The notes: generated from the letters alone by a model not told the origin. DNA of 64,000 bases from a bacterium (GCA_017542305.1 JAFXXK010000020.1:1-64000), one strand, 5' to 3'; shown: positions 46,657 through 57,134, counted from the stretch's first letter. A program made the numbers and translations.

Positions 46657-46982
46657 TAATATATATGTTTATTGCATTTCAGGTGAATAAGAAAAAATTA
46701 AAGCGTAAATTTTTGTAAATAAATAATGTCATTATGATTTCATTTCATGAAAATGTGGGTATATAAATACTATAAGAGTATAAAGATGTGAAGTAAACGT
46801 GAGGCATAAAATTATTATATATGTAAATAATTGTAAATAACGTGATACATACCTTAATTAATAATATGATGTATATGAGGTATTTTCAATCTTTTGTATG
46901 ATTACAAGTCAAAACCATAAAATTATAATCAGACTATGTAATTATATTCTAAAAAATTGTTAATAAATTGAGGAGAATAAAT
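46657..46982. other. AT-rich intergenic region before the protease-RTX gene
   Basis: 326 bp with no credible ORF. It contains several TGTAAATAA repeats (46716-46840) and an ATTTCATGAAA-like palindrome near 46742, possible regulator sites. I could not assign a clear promoter for the downstream gene. Confidence 0.4.
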
Positions 46983-49900
46983 ATGGCGTCAACAAATTCA
47001 ACGAAGAAGAAGTTAAACAAGTATTATTGGGATGACGGAGGTACTCAATCTCTATATGCAAATCATGCTATGGTAAATACCGGTAACATGAAAGATGGTA
47101 GTGCATCCGTAAAGAACGGTAAATATGTTTCAAATGCAAAGTTTAATAATACATATACCTTAACAACCGAAACAGGAAGATTTGAGGAAACCGGTACTTT
47201 GCTAAATTACAATGATGCCATTACGATAGATGAGACAGATGAAGATGCTACATTTGTTTTTGGTCATCCTAACAAATTCCGTTATGATACTGATCAACAG
47301 TGGAGTAATTGCGGTGTATGTTCTGCCATAAATATTCTCTCCGTTGCCGGTGCTATTGATGTAGTGGCTCCGACAGATGAAGAAAAGCAAAAACTTACAA
47401 AACCTTATACTGTTGAAGAATTTGATATTTATACCAATACTATGGTGAAAAAAACCGTATATCCGAAAGTAGATTTTTCTTCTACTGAAGATGCGATTAC
47501 GTTATATGCTATACAGCATGATTATGCAAATCACAGTAAAGATTTGACGGATTATAAATCTGCAAAAGATATAGAACGTGAAGATGGCGGAACTTATACC
47601 GCAAATATAGGTGAAGAAAGCCACTTATATCACGATACTATCGGTTGTAGTGTAAATATATTAAATGATTTTGGTGTAAAAGCTCATATTGATCGTTTGC
47701 CGCTTGTTCTTCGTCCTGAAAATGATGAACCGATTGTTCTTGAGGAAGAAGTTGAAGAGGAAGAGATAGTTATTGGTCATAATGAAGACGGTAGTGATAT
47801 AACCGATACTATCAAAAAAGATACAGTTTGCGAATTTAAAATTCATTCCGGTAACTATAACAATAACTACGAAGTAGTAAGTGTTGCCGGTTCGGATACT
47901 CTTATTTTCACGGATTTGAACTTCTCTGATTTTGAAAATAAAGACTTTGTAATTTCAGAAGACGGCGGCGATTTAATTATTGCACATACTGATACGAACT
48001 ATGTAAGAATAAAAAATTACTATATAGATGCTGAAGCTGATCCGGATGACAGATCTCATATTACAACCGTTAAATTTAAAGATGGTTCAACCATGAGTAT
48101 TGGGGCTTTTGAACGCAGCTTTACTCATTACTCAAGCAGCATACTAGAAAGCAGTAAGTTTAAATATGGTTCATTCGCTTACAGTTTATTTGGCAGTGTA
48201 CGTCAGGGTAAAGGTATTATTGTTTCAGGTTTTGCGAAAGCATTTGTAGGCGAAAAGGGCGGCGGACACGCTATGGCACTTGTCGGTGCTCAGGTAAAAC
48301 AAATTAAAACCGAAGAAATCAATGAAGTAAGCGGTCATAAACTTGCAAATTATTATGATATAGAAGGTTTTTATGTCGCAGATTCAGGCGGCTGGATTGA
48401 CAATACCAATGACGCAAAATATGTGACTTGTGAGCAGTTGTATAATTTCTTAACCGATACATTAGAAATTGAAGGAAATACTTATTACAACAGTTATACA
48501 AACTATACAATTACTGATGAGAATATTAAATTGTGGGCAGATGAGTTGAATCTTATAGGTAACAACAGAAGAAATAACCTTTTTGGAAACGACAGTGCCA
48601 ATATTCTAAAAGGCGGTAATAACGTAGATAACTTGTATGGTAATGGCGGTAATGATACGTTGTATGGCGGTTCCGGTAATGACTGGTTATCAGGCGGCGG
48701 CGGCAGCAACGCATTATACGGTGGTGCAGGTAATGATACTTATGTGTTCGATTCATCTGATGATAAAGGTGCAATACAAAATGTATATACCGGCGGCGGT
48801 AAAGATCGTTTAAGGTTTGAAGGTTCTAACCTTTTAGTTTCCGATTTGAAATTTACCAATAAAAAAGGTGATTTATCAATTGATTATCAGAATGATCGTA
48901 AAGTAATTATAGATAAATATTTTAAAGATAAGAATTACTCTATGATATCTAAGATTGATGATACCGAGACTATTGCAAAAAGGGCAAAAGATAATAAAGA
49001 TCACGCTTATAATTTAATTGATATTATTAAAAAACAAGGTGTAAATTATGAGCTTAGCAAATCTCAGGCTAATTCAATTCAGGGTACAGAATTCAAAGAT
49101 ATTCTTACTACAAGCAAATATAATGATACTATCAATACCGGAGCAGGAAATGACTCAATCACAGCTGCAGCCGGAGATGACCTGATTAAATGCGGCAGCG
49201 GTAATGATACTGTTGTCAAAGGTTACGGTAATAAAAAAATATATGGTGAAAGCGGTTCTAACAAGATAAAATACAAAGACGGCTTCAGCGGTTATGACAC
49301 AATATACTCAGGCTCAGGCAAAGATTATGTTGAAATGACCTCTTTATCACGCAGTGATTTGATATATTCCAAAAAAGGAAATAATCTGGTTGTTACTTAT
49401 GATCAGTCAAATGGTTCTTCCGTTACTGTAACCGATTACTTCTCAAGAAACGGAAATACTTCTGTAAAATATATCAAATTAGCGGATAACGATTATCTGG
49501 ATCTTGTAAAAGAATATTCAAAAATTAACAAAAAAGTCGTAAAAAATAAGACATCAGGTATTACTGGCGGTAAAGGTCATGATACTTTAAACGGCAACGA
49601 CAGCAGTAATAATATTGTTGGAAATATGGGGGATGACGTAATCAGAACAGGTAAAGGAAACAATACTATTACTGGTGGTCTTGGCTGTGATCAGATGTAT
49701 TCTCAGGGCAGCAGCGATACATTCGTTTTTGAATCACTATATGATGGTTATGACACAATCTATGGTGGCGGAAGCCATAAAATAGTACTTGATATGACTG
49801 AAATTGGTGAGTTATCATTAAACGGTACTTTCGGTTTTGATAACGGTTATAAGAGATATAACTACGGAAGTAAAGATTATGCTTATTCTAAGTCCGGCAA

Positions 49901-51119
49901 TGATTTAGTTGTAAGTTATGCTCAGCAAGTTGATCAGGAAAGTATGAGTAAAATAACATTATCAAATTACTTTAATTCAAGTAATAAATATTATCTCAGA
50001 ACTTCCGGCGGTACACTTGACTTGTCTAAAGCTTCCGTTTACTTTGGCGGTAAGAAATCTAAATCAAATACAATAAACGGTACTAAGCAGTCCGATGTAA
50101 TCTTTGGTGGTGATAAAAAAGATACCATTAAAGGTAACGGCGGCAGTGATTATATCACTGCTGGTAAGGGTAATGATGTTATTACCGGCGGTACGGGACA
50201 TAACAGAATTATTTATAACCATGGTGACGGTTATGATACAATCAACCTTACAAGCAAAGAAAATCTTGATATTATCTTAGACAGCAGTTATAAGGCTGAT
50301 AAGCTGTCATATACAATATCTAACAGTGACTTGATAATTAAACATAAAGGTTACAAAAAAGTTGTATTGAAGAATTTTGGTACAAAGGATGTAACAGGTT
50401 CTTCAGGTTCTGTTAAACTTTATCTCGGTAATCAGTTTGTAGAAGATTTGAGAAAAGGTTCTTATTTGCCTAAGTATAGTTCATTCTCATCTAAGAAACT
50501 GTCATATAACGGCAATTGGCATGCTGAAGTTATTGATGCATCAAAACTGAGCAAATCAGGTTCAGATGGTGTAAATATTAAAGGTAACGGCGGTAATGAT
50601 GTTATTACAGGTTCTAAGTACAATGATACTATTTCCGGCGGCGGCGGTAATGATAAGATTACCGGCGGAAGCGGTAAGAATACTCTTGATGGTAATAACG
50701 GCAGTGATACATATTATTTGTTTAAAAACATTAAAAACGAAAATTCAACTATCAAGGATACCGGAAGTTCAGGCACTGATACCGCAATACTTAATACCGC
50801 ACTTAACAAGCTGAAAGTATGGTTTAACATTGATAACAAAGGTAAAGCAAGCGGTGCAATCAATGTTAGAACTAAAGACGGCAGCAGTAATAAAGCAACT
50901 CTTAGCGGTATAGAGACAATTAAGTCTGTATCTGATGACGGAACATATAAATTCAACAATAAGAGCAGCGAATTACGTCAGGAAGTTGCTGCATGGTTGA
51001 ATACAAGCGGTCATAAGTATTCTGATGTTAATACCGCATTGGAAAAAGCTACTGTTAATCAGCAGAATGAATTGATTGCAATATTTACAAAAGATGAATA
51101 CTGGACACCTTCATCATAA
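46983..51119 (+). CDS. C39-like cysteine protease fused to RTX repeats
   Basis: 1378 residues. GAGGAG places the start at ATG 46983; no signal peptide. The N-terminal ~510 residues hold a papain/C39-like protease core: WSNCGVCSAINILS (candidate nucleophile Cys), GGGHAMALVGAQ (His) and YVADSGGWI (Asp). From about residue 530 come RTX repeats in clusters (GGNGGNDTLYGGSGNDWL-type) separated by HCBP-like modules (SVTVTDYF, KVVLKNFG). The C-terminus carries LRQEVAAWLNTSGHKYSDVN, shared with the other RTX proteins. Likely a calcium-stabilised protease secreted by a type I system (inference). The target is unknown. A perfect terminator follows. Confidence 0.85.
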   Translation: MASTNSTKKKLNKYYWDDGGTQSLYANHAMVNTGNMKDGSASVKNGKYVSNAKFNNTYTLTTETGRFEETGTLLNYNDAITIDETDEDATFVFGHPNKFRYDTDQQWSNCGVCSAINILSVAGAIDVVAPTDEEKQKLTKPYTVEEFDIYTNTMVKKTVYPKVDFSSTEDAITLYAIQHDYANHSKDLTDYKSAKDIEREDGGTYTANIGEESHLYHDTIGCSVNILNDFGVKAHIDRLPLVLRPENDEPIVLEEEVEEEEIVIGHNEDGSDITDTIKKDTVCEFKIHSGNYNNNYEVVSVAGSDTLIFTDLNFSDFENKDFVISEDGGDLIIAHTDTNYVRIKNYYIDAEADPDDRSHITTVKFKDGSTMSIGAFERSFTHYSSSILESSKFKYGSFAYSLFGSVRQGKGIIVSGFAKAFVGEKGGGHAMALVGAQVKQIKTEEINEVSGHKLANYYDIEGFYVADSGGWIDNTNDAKYVTCEQLYNFLTDTLEIEGNTYYNSYTNYTITDENIKLWADELNLIGNNRRNNLFGNDSANILKGGNNVDNLYGNGGNDTLYGGSGNDWLSGGGGSNALYGGAGNDTYVFDSSDDKGAIQNVYTGGGKDRLRFEGSNLLVSDLKFTNKKGDLSIDYQNDRKVIIDKYFKDKNYSMISKIDDTETIAKRAKDNKDHAYNLIDIIKKQGVNYELSKSQANSIQGTEFKDILTTSKYNDTINTGAGNDSITAAAGDDLIKCGSGNDTVVKGYGNKKIYGESGSNKIKYKDGFSGYDTIYSGSGKDYVEMTSLSRSDLIYSKKGNNLVVTYDQSNGSSVTVTDYFSRNGNTSVKYIKLADNDYLDLVKEYSKINKKVVKNKTSGITGGKGHDTLNGNDSSNNIVGNMGDDVIRTGKGNNTITGGLGCDQMYSQGSSDTFVFESLYDGYDTIYGGGSHKIVLDMTEIGELSLNGTFGFDNGYKRYNYGSKDYAYSKSGNDLVVSYAQQVDQESMSKITLSNYFNSSNKYYLRTSGGTLDLSKASVYFGGKKSKSNTINGTKQSDVIFGGDKKDTIKGNGGSDYITAGKGNDVITGGTGHNRIIYNHGDGYDTINLTSKENLDIILDSSYKADKLSYTISNSDLIIKHKGYKKVVLKNFGTKDVTGSSGSVKLYLGNQFVEDLRKGSYLPKYSSFSSKKLSYNGNWHAEVIDASKLSKSGSDGVNIKGNGGNDVITGSKYNDTISGGGGNDKITGGSGKNTLDGNNGSDTYYLFKNIKNENSTIKDTGSSGTDTAILNTALNKLKVWFNIDNKGKASGAINVRTKDGSSNKATLSGIETIKSVSDDGTYKFNNKSSELRQEVAAWLNTSGHKYSDVNTALEKATVNQQNELIAIFTKDEYWTPSS

Positions 51120-51143
51120 ATTGATTGCGATTTAATAAATATA

Positions 51144-51178
51144 AAAATGGCTCCCGCATTATTCGGGAGCCATTTTGT
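51144..51178 (+). terminator. Terminator after the protease-RTX gene
   Basis: Perfect 13-bp stem AAAATGGCTCCCG (51144-51156) with its complement at 51164-51176. Confidence 0.9.
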
Positions 51179-51302
51179 TATTATTTATCAGTTTAAATCG
51201 TTGTTTCGGGAATAAATTGTTTTTTGATATATATTTAGATAACTTCAAATTTTATAGACAGTTTTGGTGATTTCCGATATAATTTACTCAGGAGCCTGAT
51301 TA

Positions 51303-51746
51303 ATGGATAAAGAACAAGGTAAAAAATCTAAGAAAAATGCCGGTAAAATGCAGCAGAATGAGTCAGCTCAGATAAATCCGGATATTGTTCAAAAGGTAAA
51401 AGACAAATCGAAAAAACATAAGAGAAGAATTGTTTTTTGCTATTCATTTTTGACGTTTGTACTGTTATTTTGTCTTGTTCAGGTTGGTGTCAGTGTAATA
51501 CTAAATACCTCCAAAACGATAGCTTACCGCGGTAAAATCAAGACAATGACAAGAGTTCGTGATGAGGCGGAACAGCGTAATAAAGATTTAAAAAATGATA
51601 TTAAATTATTTTCAAAATCTTCAAGCCTTGAAGAAATTGCAAGAAATAATTTAAAAATGGCAGGGGATAATGAAGTTTTGGTTATCATCAACAATCCGCC
51701 GCCCGAACAGGATAAGAAGAAAAAGAAACAAAAGAAAGATAAATAG
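51303..51746 (+). CDS. FtsB/DivIC-like septum-formation protein
   Basis: 147 residues. A Lys-rich cytoplasmic N-terminus (~45 residues) precedes one membrane helix (VFCYSFLTFVLLFCLVQVGV), then a coiled coil (TRVRDEAEQRNKDLKNDIKL) and the family's closing LEEIARNNLKMAGDNEVLVI. FtsB/DivIC bridges FtsL and FtsQ in the divisome (family knowledge). AGGAG precedes the ATG. It is 15 bp upstream of a TPR gene and away from the mur/fts cluster. Confidence 0.85.
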   Translation: MDKEQGKKSKKNAGKMQQNESAQINPDIVQKVKDKSKKHKRRIVFCYSFLTFVLLFCLVQVGVSVILNTSKTIAYRGKIKTMTRVRDEAEQRNKDLKNDIKLFSKSSSLEEIARNNLKMAGDNEVLVIINNPPPEQDKKKKKQKKDK

Positions 51747-51760
51747 TTTTGGAGAGCTAA

Positions 51761-53338
51761 ATGGCTGAAAATGATGAAATTATCGGATATATAAAAAGAG
51801 CTTTTGAACTCAGAAATCAGGAATGTTATAAACAGGCGATAGAAATGTTGTATAAGGCAATAACACTTGAACCTGATAATATTGAAATAATGTTTCAGCT
51901 CGGTGAATTATACTATCTTTTGGAGAATTATTCCCGTTCTATACAGCTTGCGGAACAAATCTTAGAACAGGATGAGAATAACCTTCAGGCAATGAATTTG
52001 CTGAAAAATATCTATCTGAAACAAAATGAATTGTATTCTGCAAAAGAAGTTGCGGAAAAAATTTATCTGCTTGACAAATCAGAAAAAAATCTTTTTGTTT
52101 TAACCGATATCAGAGGGCAGCTTGAACTTTTTGATGAAATAGAAAGCAGTCTGACTGAAATCAAACAAAGTGAGAAATGTCTGTATGCTTATGCAAAAAA
52201 TCTCTATGCGGCTAATAAGATTGATAAGGCTTGGGATATTACAGATGAGATTTTATCAATAGATCCCGACAATGAGGATTGTATAATTTTAAGAGGAAAA
52301 ATATTTTTTGATAAAAATGAAACCGAAAAAGCAAAAAAAATCTTTTCGAGATTTGATAAATATACCCAAAATCCTGAAATATTGAATTATCAAGGACTTT
52401 TTGCGATGGAGGATATGAATTTTACCGAAGCAATAAAAGCCTTCTCAAAAGCAGTTAACCTTGATAAAAAAAATTCCTTGTACAGTTATAATTTAGGTAA
52501 TGCATATTTCCTGAACGGTTGGTATGAAGAAGCTGTTAATGCATATAAAGATGCAATTCTTCTTAATCCTGAAAATATGGAGTACAGATATTCACTTGCT
52601 TATTTATATTACGAGCATAATGAATTTGATAAAGCAAAAAAAGAAGTTGAGTGTATTCTTGAAATTGATAATACTAATTTGGGTGCCAATGTTTTAAAAG
52701 CTTTGTTGTTGAGTAAAGACGGCAATTATATTGAGGCTGAAAAACTTCTTAAATCTAATTTGGAACTGAATGAGAATGACGAATTTACCCTGTCATCTCT
52801 TGCAAAGATAGAATTAGAGCTTGGTAAATACGAAAATGCGGAGAAACATATTAATACCGTAATAAAAAATGCTCCGGAGAATCTTTCCCTGCAATGTGAT
52901 TTGGGGGAGGTTTATATCATGAAAAAGCAATATGAAAAAGCAATAGAAATTGCCAATAATATTATCGGGGATAATCCTAACTATATTGCGGCATATATTT
53001 TAGGTGCAAAAGCGGCGTATGCCGGAGAAAAATTTTCCGAAGCAAAAGATTTTGCTCAAAATATTTTATCTGTCGATATTAATTGTGCTGACGGGTATTA
53101 TTATCTTGCGTTGGTCAGAAAGCAGGAGCAGGATTTTGATGAAGCAATCGAATGTATGAAACGTGCAATTCTTTACGATGTAAATAATGCGGAATTTTAT
53201 GCACAGATGGCAGATTTGTATAAATTATCGGGAGATACAAAGACGGCTTTTGAATATGTGAAAGAAGCGGAAAGTATTGACGGGTCTGAAGAATACAAAA
53301 GACTGTTCAGAGAGTATGCCGCATTGAATCGTAGGTAG
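51761..53338 (+). CDS. Large TPR-repeat protein
   Basis: 525 residues made almost entirely of about fourteen TPR units (for example LGNAYFLNGWYEEAVNAYKD and YYLALVRKQEQDFDEAIECM). No signal peptide or membrane span, so probably a cytoplasmic scaffold. It follows the FtsB-like gene with a good ribosome-binding site (GGAGAG), suggesting co-expression. Partner unknown. Confidence 0.85.
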   Translation: MAENDEIIGYIKRAFELRNQECYKQAIEMLYKAITLEPDNIEIMFQLGELYYLLENYSRSIQLAEQILEQDENNLQAMNLLKNIYLKQNELYSAKEVAEKIYLLDKSEKNLFVLTDIRGQLELFDEIESSLTEIKQSEKCLYAYAKNLYAANKIDKAWDITDEILSIDPDNEDCIILRGKIFFDKNETEKAKKIFSRFDKYTQNPEILNYQGLFAMEDMNFTEAIKAFSKAVNLDKKNSLYSYNLGNAYFLNGWYEEAVNAYKDAILLNPENMEYRYSLAYLYYEHNEFDKAKKEVECILEIDNTNLGANVLKALLLSKDGNYIEAEKLLKSNLELNENDEFTLSSLAKIELELGKYENAEKHINTVIKNAPENLSLQCDLGEVYIMKKQYEKAIEIANNIIGDNPNYIAAYILGAKAAYAGEKFSEAKDFAQNILSVDINCADGYYYLALVRKQEQDFDEAIECMKRAILYDVNNAEFYAQMADLYKLSGDTKTAFEYVKEAESIDGSEEYKRLFREYAALNRR

Positions 53339-53411
53339 TGTGAAAATTTGACGTGAAAATAAATATCAGTATAATATTATTATTGAGAATTAAGAAGAGG
53401 AGATTTGATAT

Positions 53412-54086
53412 ATGAGTATAAAAAAATTATTACTGACATTAGCGGTAATAGCATGTCTTCCTCTAAATGCGTATGCAAAAAAAGATGATGTTTATATTCC
53501 GAAAAATTTCCCGCAGAAATACGATAAGGAATATGTTTTAGGAATTATGCCCGTATATAAATCGGTGAGTAAAGAGCCTGTAGTAATGGTAGCATTGGAT
53601 ATGCTTGTCGGAACAAACGGAGAATTTTCCCGTAATGCAATTCTCGGGAATAACCTGAGTCAGCGTCCGATGAAAGTTGAGTTCAAAAATCTAAGCGAAA
53701 TTAAAGCAGACTATACTGATTTTGATGCATTAGGCTGGAAAAAGGGGAAAGAACTGACTATTTATGTAAACTCTAAACACAGAACAGCTCCTCCCGGGGC
53801 TTTAGCGGCTTTGCTTTCTCATGAAGCATTACATCAGGACGAATATAACTCTATTGCGGAAGAAACTTATGCCTGGACTATGGAAGCGGCTGTATGGTGT
53901 GAAATTCTGAGAAAATATCCGGAGAGTGAAGACGATAAACTGAATCCGCTTGTAAAACGTGAGAATAATCTTAAAAGAATGTTTGAAAAAGGCAATTATT
54001 CCGATAAATACATAAAAAAAGAAGTACGCGGAAACGCCTCATACAGAGGCTTACCACAAACTTCTCCCGGATTTGAAGATTTATAA
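53412..54086 (+). CDS. Exported HExxH putative metalloprotease
   Basis: 224 residues. Signal peptide KKLLLTLAVIACLPLNAYA is followed by a domain with LLSHEALHQDEYNSIAEET: an HExxH zinc motif with a downstream Glu (IAEET) placed as in gluzincin-like enzymes. Not assignable to a named family. Predicted periplasmic or secreted. AAGAGGAG precedes the ATG, and the gene lies upstream of the CtpA protease gene. Confidence 0.72.
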   Translation: MSIKKLLLTLAVIACLPLNAYAKKDDVYIPKNFPQKYDKEYVLGIMPVYKSVSKEPVVMVALDMLVGTNGEFSRNAILGNNLSQRPMKVEFKNLSEIKADYTDFDALGWKKGKELTIYVNSKHRTAPPGALAALLSHEALHQDEYNSIAEETYAWTMEAAVWCEILRKYPESEDDKLNPLVKRENNLKRMFEKGNYSDKYIKKEVRGNASYRGLPQTSPGFEDL

Positions 54087-54159
54087 TATTTTTTAATTTT
54101 AAAAATTTTTTGAATATACATTTAACTTACCGAAAAAGTATATTGATTATAAAATTTCG

Positions 54160-55413
54160 TTGATGTTTAATACTGATATGAACAAAAAATGGTTTTGGAT
54201 ATTTTTAATAACAACGATGCTTTTGTTTGTCGCAAACAAAGTATTAATGGACTATAAAAACCCTCTGATATCAAGTGATGAAGAACTTGTTAATCATGAG
54301 TATGTATCTTCTCAAAAATTATATGAAAATGTTTGGAACATTGTCAGAAAAAATTATTATGAAGCAGACATGAACGGGCAGGATTGGTATCGGTGGAAGC
54401 ATCGTTATGACGGAAAAATTAAAAATGATGATGATGCTAAAATTGCCATAGATACTATGCTTGCGAGTTTAAATGACCCGTACTCAAGATATATGAGTAA
54501 AGAGGAATATAACGAACAAAACACCTCCATAAGCTCAAAAATATGCGGTATTGGCGTAAATATTGCATCAATTGCAGGCAAAACGGAGATAATAAATGTA
54601 ATAGAAGGGACTCCTGCACAGAATGCCAATTTACAGTCAGGCGATATAATAACTGAAATTGACGGCAAAGATGCAAATGGGCTTTCAATATCTGAAGTGG
54701 CAAACCTTGTAAGAGGACCGGAAAATACTCTTGTTCAAATTACTGTTTTAAGAAATAGTGATAAATTTGTTAAAAAGATTATAAGAAAAGAGATAAAAAT
54801 TAAAACCGTAAAGAGTTCTGTAGAGGACAATATCGGTTATATTCAAATTAACAGTTTTATAGGTTCGACAACTCCGAACGAATTTCTTGAAGCTGCTGAA
54901 AAAACCAAAGATACGGACGGCTTGGTAATTGATTTGAGAGGTAATACGGGAGGACTTTTGCCTAATGCCATATTTATTGCAAATTTATTTATTCCTAACG
55001 GCAAATTGGTAAGTATTGTCGGCAGAGGGGGTAACAGTTATGATATTCAGGCTCAGCACACCGATTTTGAGATAAATAAACCTGTAGTAATCCTTGTTGA
55101 TGGCGGCAGTGCAAGTGCGAGTGAAATTTTCTCGGGTGCCATGAAAGATTATAATCGTGCAAAACTTGTCGGGACAAAGACTTTTGGTAAAGGTATGGTT
55201 CAAAAAATTTTCCCGGTCGAGAACGAAACGGGTCTGAATTTAACCATTGCAAAATATCTGACACCTGCCGGTACGGATATTAATAAGAAAGGGATTAAGC
55301 CCGATTATGAAGTCCAGTTTACCGAAAAAAATATCCGTAATAAAGAAGATGTTCAATTAAATGAAGCAAAAAAAATATTAACCAAAATGATAAATCAATT
55401 AGCGCATAATTAA
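54160..55413 (+). CDS. ctpA: Carboxy-terminal processing protease (S41)
   Basis: 417 residues. An N-terminal membrane anchor (FWIFLITTMLLFVANKVLM) is followed by a PDZ domain (GIGVNIASIAGKTEIINVIE to VRGPENTLVQITV) and the S41 protease domain with catalytic Ser in GGSASASEIFSGA and Lys in GTKTFGKGMVQ. Periplasmic Ctp proteases trim envelope proteins (family knowledge). No ribosome-binding site: TATAAA (54148-54153) is six bases before TTG 54160 and nine before ATG 54163, so translation starts at one of these on a nearly leaderless mRNA. Confidence 0.92.
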   Translation: MMFNTDMNKKWFWIFLITTMLLFVANKVLMDYKNPLISSDEELVNHEYVSSQKLYENVWNIVRKNYYEADMNGQDWYRWKHRYDGKIKNDDDAKIAIDTMLASLNDPYSRYMSKEEYNEQNTSISSKICGIGVNIASIAGKTEIINVIEGTPAQNANLQSGDIITEIDGKDANGLSISEVANLVRGPENTLVQITVLRNSDKFVKKIIRKEIKIKTVKSSVEDNIGYIQINSFIGSTTPNEFLEAAEKTKDTDGLVIDLRGNTGGLLPNAIFIANLFIPNGKLVSIVGRGGNSYDIQAQHTDFEINKPVVILVDGGSASASEIFSGAMKDYNRAKLVGTKTFGKGMVQKIFPVENETGLNLTIAKYLTPAGTDINKKGIKPDYEVQFTEKNIRNKEDVQLNEAKKILTKMINQLAHN

Positions 55414-55415
55414 TT

Positions 55416-57083
55416 TTATACTGCAGTTAAAACCTTATTATCTATCTGCAAAAATTTATCGAGCAATACCGGAACATATTTTGCATTTAATGCTGAAAAA
55501 TCAAAGGTAAATTCATTAATTCCGGCTTTACTGAGTATTTCAACTTTGTCGAAATCTTCAAGAACCCTGTCTTCAAACATGTGCATCCTGCAAAATCCGT
55601 CACAGGTAAACGGGAATAATTTATTCAGAGAAGGATCTTTAAGGGCATATCCGCCTCTATGACATGGTGCTGCACATGACAGACGGGATATGATTGCGCT
55701 GTCGCTGTTCAATGGACATAATCCCAAACTCGGAACTCTTATGTTTCCTGCAATAGTATATTTTTTGTTTGGTATGATATTTTTAACTTTTTTAGCAGTT
55801 TGTATGGCGAGTTCAATATCACCGAATGCGGTAAAATCAACCGTATTAATAGGTGCAAGATTATTCAGGCATTTTATTGAAAGACTGTTTAACAGATTTA
55901 TTCCCTGTCCTATTTCTATCGGAATATGGTTAATATCATTGTCGTTAATAAATGTCCAAAAATATCCTATGTTGTTGATTATGACGCTGTCAGGTTCTAT
56001 ATCGTCTAACATCAGTTGTTTTCCGTATTCATATACACGGTCAAAATCTCTCTCTATTAATATCCTCGGAGTTGACAGCTGAAATTTTATACCGTGTTTA
56101 CGGCAGAACTTCTTGACTTTTGTAATTATTTCGCAAAAGCTGCTTGTAGCCAAATCCTTTGTAGATAAGATTTCACCGTATTCTATTGAATAAACCGGAT
56201 TTACTCCTGTTTTTTTAATGTATTTATCGAGCTCCTTGAGTTGAGCTAATTCTGAAAGACGTAAATTTATCCTGTAGTTTTGAACTTTTTCCATGGAAAC
56301 ATCTGTGGTAAATTTACCTCTTTTAATATCCCATTCAAAATTTTCAATATTTTTGCTGAACTTAAAATCTTTTCCTTCAGCACAAATCATCTCACCCGAG
56401 AAATGGTTTGTCTGGTAGAAACTTTTTCTGACATGTTTAAACGGCAGTTTGTGTTTTCTGAACAATTTCGGCTTATCAAGAATTTTTTGAATAAGCTCAA
56501 TGCCGTCAAGAATATCTTCGGAAGTTTCAAATTTTCCCTTAATTACAACGCTGTCAATAGCTCCTGATTTTTCAATATCTTCTGCACAGTATGGCAGATT
56601 ATCCGTATCTATTGCGAGCGGAAGTTTTGTATATTTTTTGATTTTTTCGATGTTTTTCAGATAGATTTCTTCGGTGATAATAACTTCCGAAACCTTGTGG
56701 AAATTATTTATAAAATCAATTCCCGACAGATTATGAATATCAAAATAAGAATCAACAATAACCTTAAACGGCAGGTTGAAAAGTTTGATGGCTTCAAGCA
56801 TTGCATAAGAATTTATAAAGATACCGTCTATACCTGAGGTCTTTAAAAACTTGAGCATCTTTTTTATTTCCGGAAGATTTTCTTCATTAATATCATGTTT
56901 GAAATTAATATAAATTGCACAGTTTTTTTTCTTTGCGGCATTAACAAATTCCGAAACGTACTCAAAGTTGTTATTCAGGAATTTTTTGTAATAGACATAG
57001 TAAGCCCTGCATTTTGTAGCTTCAGAAAACGTTTCAATATCTTCCGGTTTTTTTACCGGTGCAATAATCTTAATTTCTTTCAT
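55416..57083 (-). CDS. U32 family protein (peptidase / RNA-hydroxylation type)
   Basis: 555 residues, a TIM-barrel U32 protein. The conserved Cys cluster appears as LGLCPLN, then SCAAPCHRGGYALKD and FTCDGFC, probably binding an Fe-S cluster as in UbiU/UbiV and TrhP-like members (family knowledge). Members act as collagenase-like peptidases or in prephenate- or oxygen-independent hydroxylations; the subfamily is not clear. A TTGATT-N17-TATAAT promoter ends exactly six bases before the ATG, implying a leaderless mRNA. It ends 2 bp from ctpA, convergently. Confidence 0.82.
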   Translation of the reverse strand: MKEIKIIAPVKKPEDIETFSEATKCRAYYVYYKKFLNNNFEYVSEFVNAAKKKNCAIYINFKHDINEENLPEIKKMLKFLKTSGIDGIFINSYAMLEAIKLFNLPFKVIVDSYFDIHNLSGIDFINNFHKVSEVIITEEIYLKNIEKIKKYTKLPLAIDTDNLPYCAEDIEKSGAIDSVVIKGKFETSEDILDGIELIQKILDKPKLFRKHKLPFKHVRKSFYQTNHFSGEMICAEGKDFKFSKNIENFEWDIKRGKFTTDVSMEKVQNYRINLRLSELAQLKELDKYIKKTGVNPVYSIEYGEILSTKDLATSSFCEIITKVKKFCRKHGIKFQLSTPRILIERDFDRVYEYGKQLMLDDIEPDSVIINNIGYFWTFINDNDINHIPIEIGQGINLLNSLSIKCLNNLAPINTVDFTAFGDIELAIQTAKKVKNIIPNKKYTIAGNIRVPSLGLCPLNSDSAIISRLSCAAPCHRGGYALKDPSLNKLFPFTCDGFCRMHMFEDRVLEDFDKVEILSKAGINEFTFDFSALNAKYVPVLLDKFLQIDNKVLTAV

Positions 57084-57089
57084 GCTTGT

Positions 57090-57118
57090 ATTATAAATTG
57101 ATTAGTTCGGTTAATCAA
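57090..57118 (-). promoter_or_regulatory. Leaderless promoter of the U32 gene
   Basis: Minus strand TTGATT, 17-bp spacer, TATAAT, then six bases to the ATG at 57083. Confidence 0.6.
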
Positions 57119-57134
57119 GAAACATAAAGAAACA

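Noticed and set aside
55690-56567. Plus-strand ORFs of 95-130 codons opposite the U32 gene
   Set aside because: Antisense to a gene with clear U32 motifs and lacking start signals.
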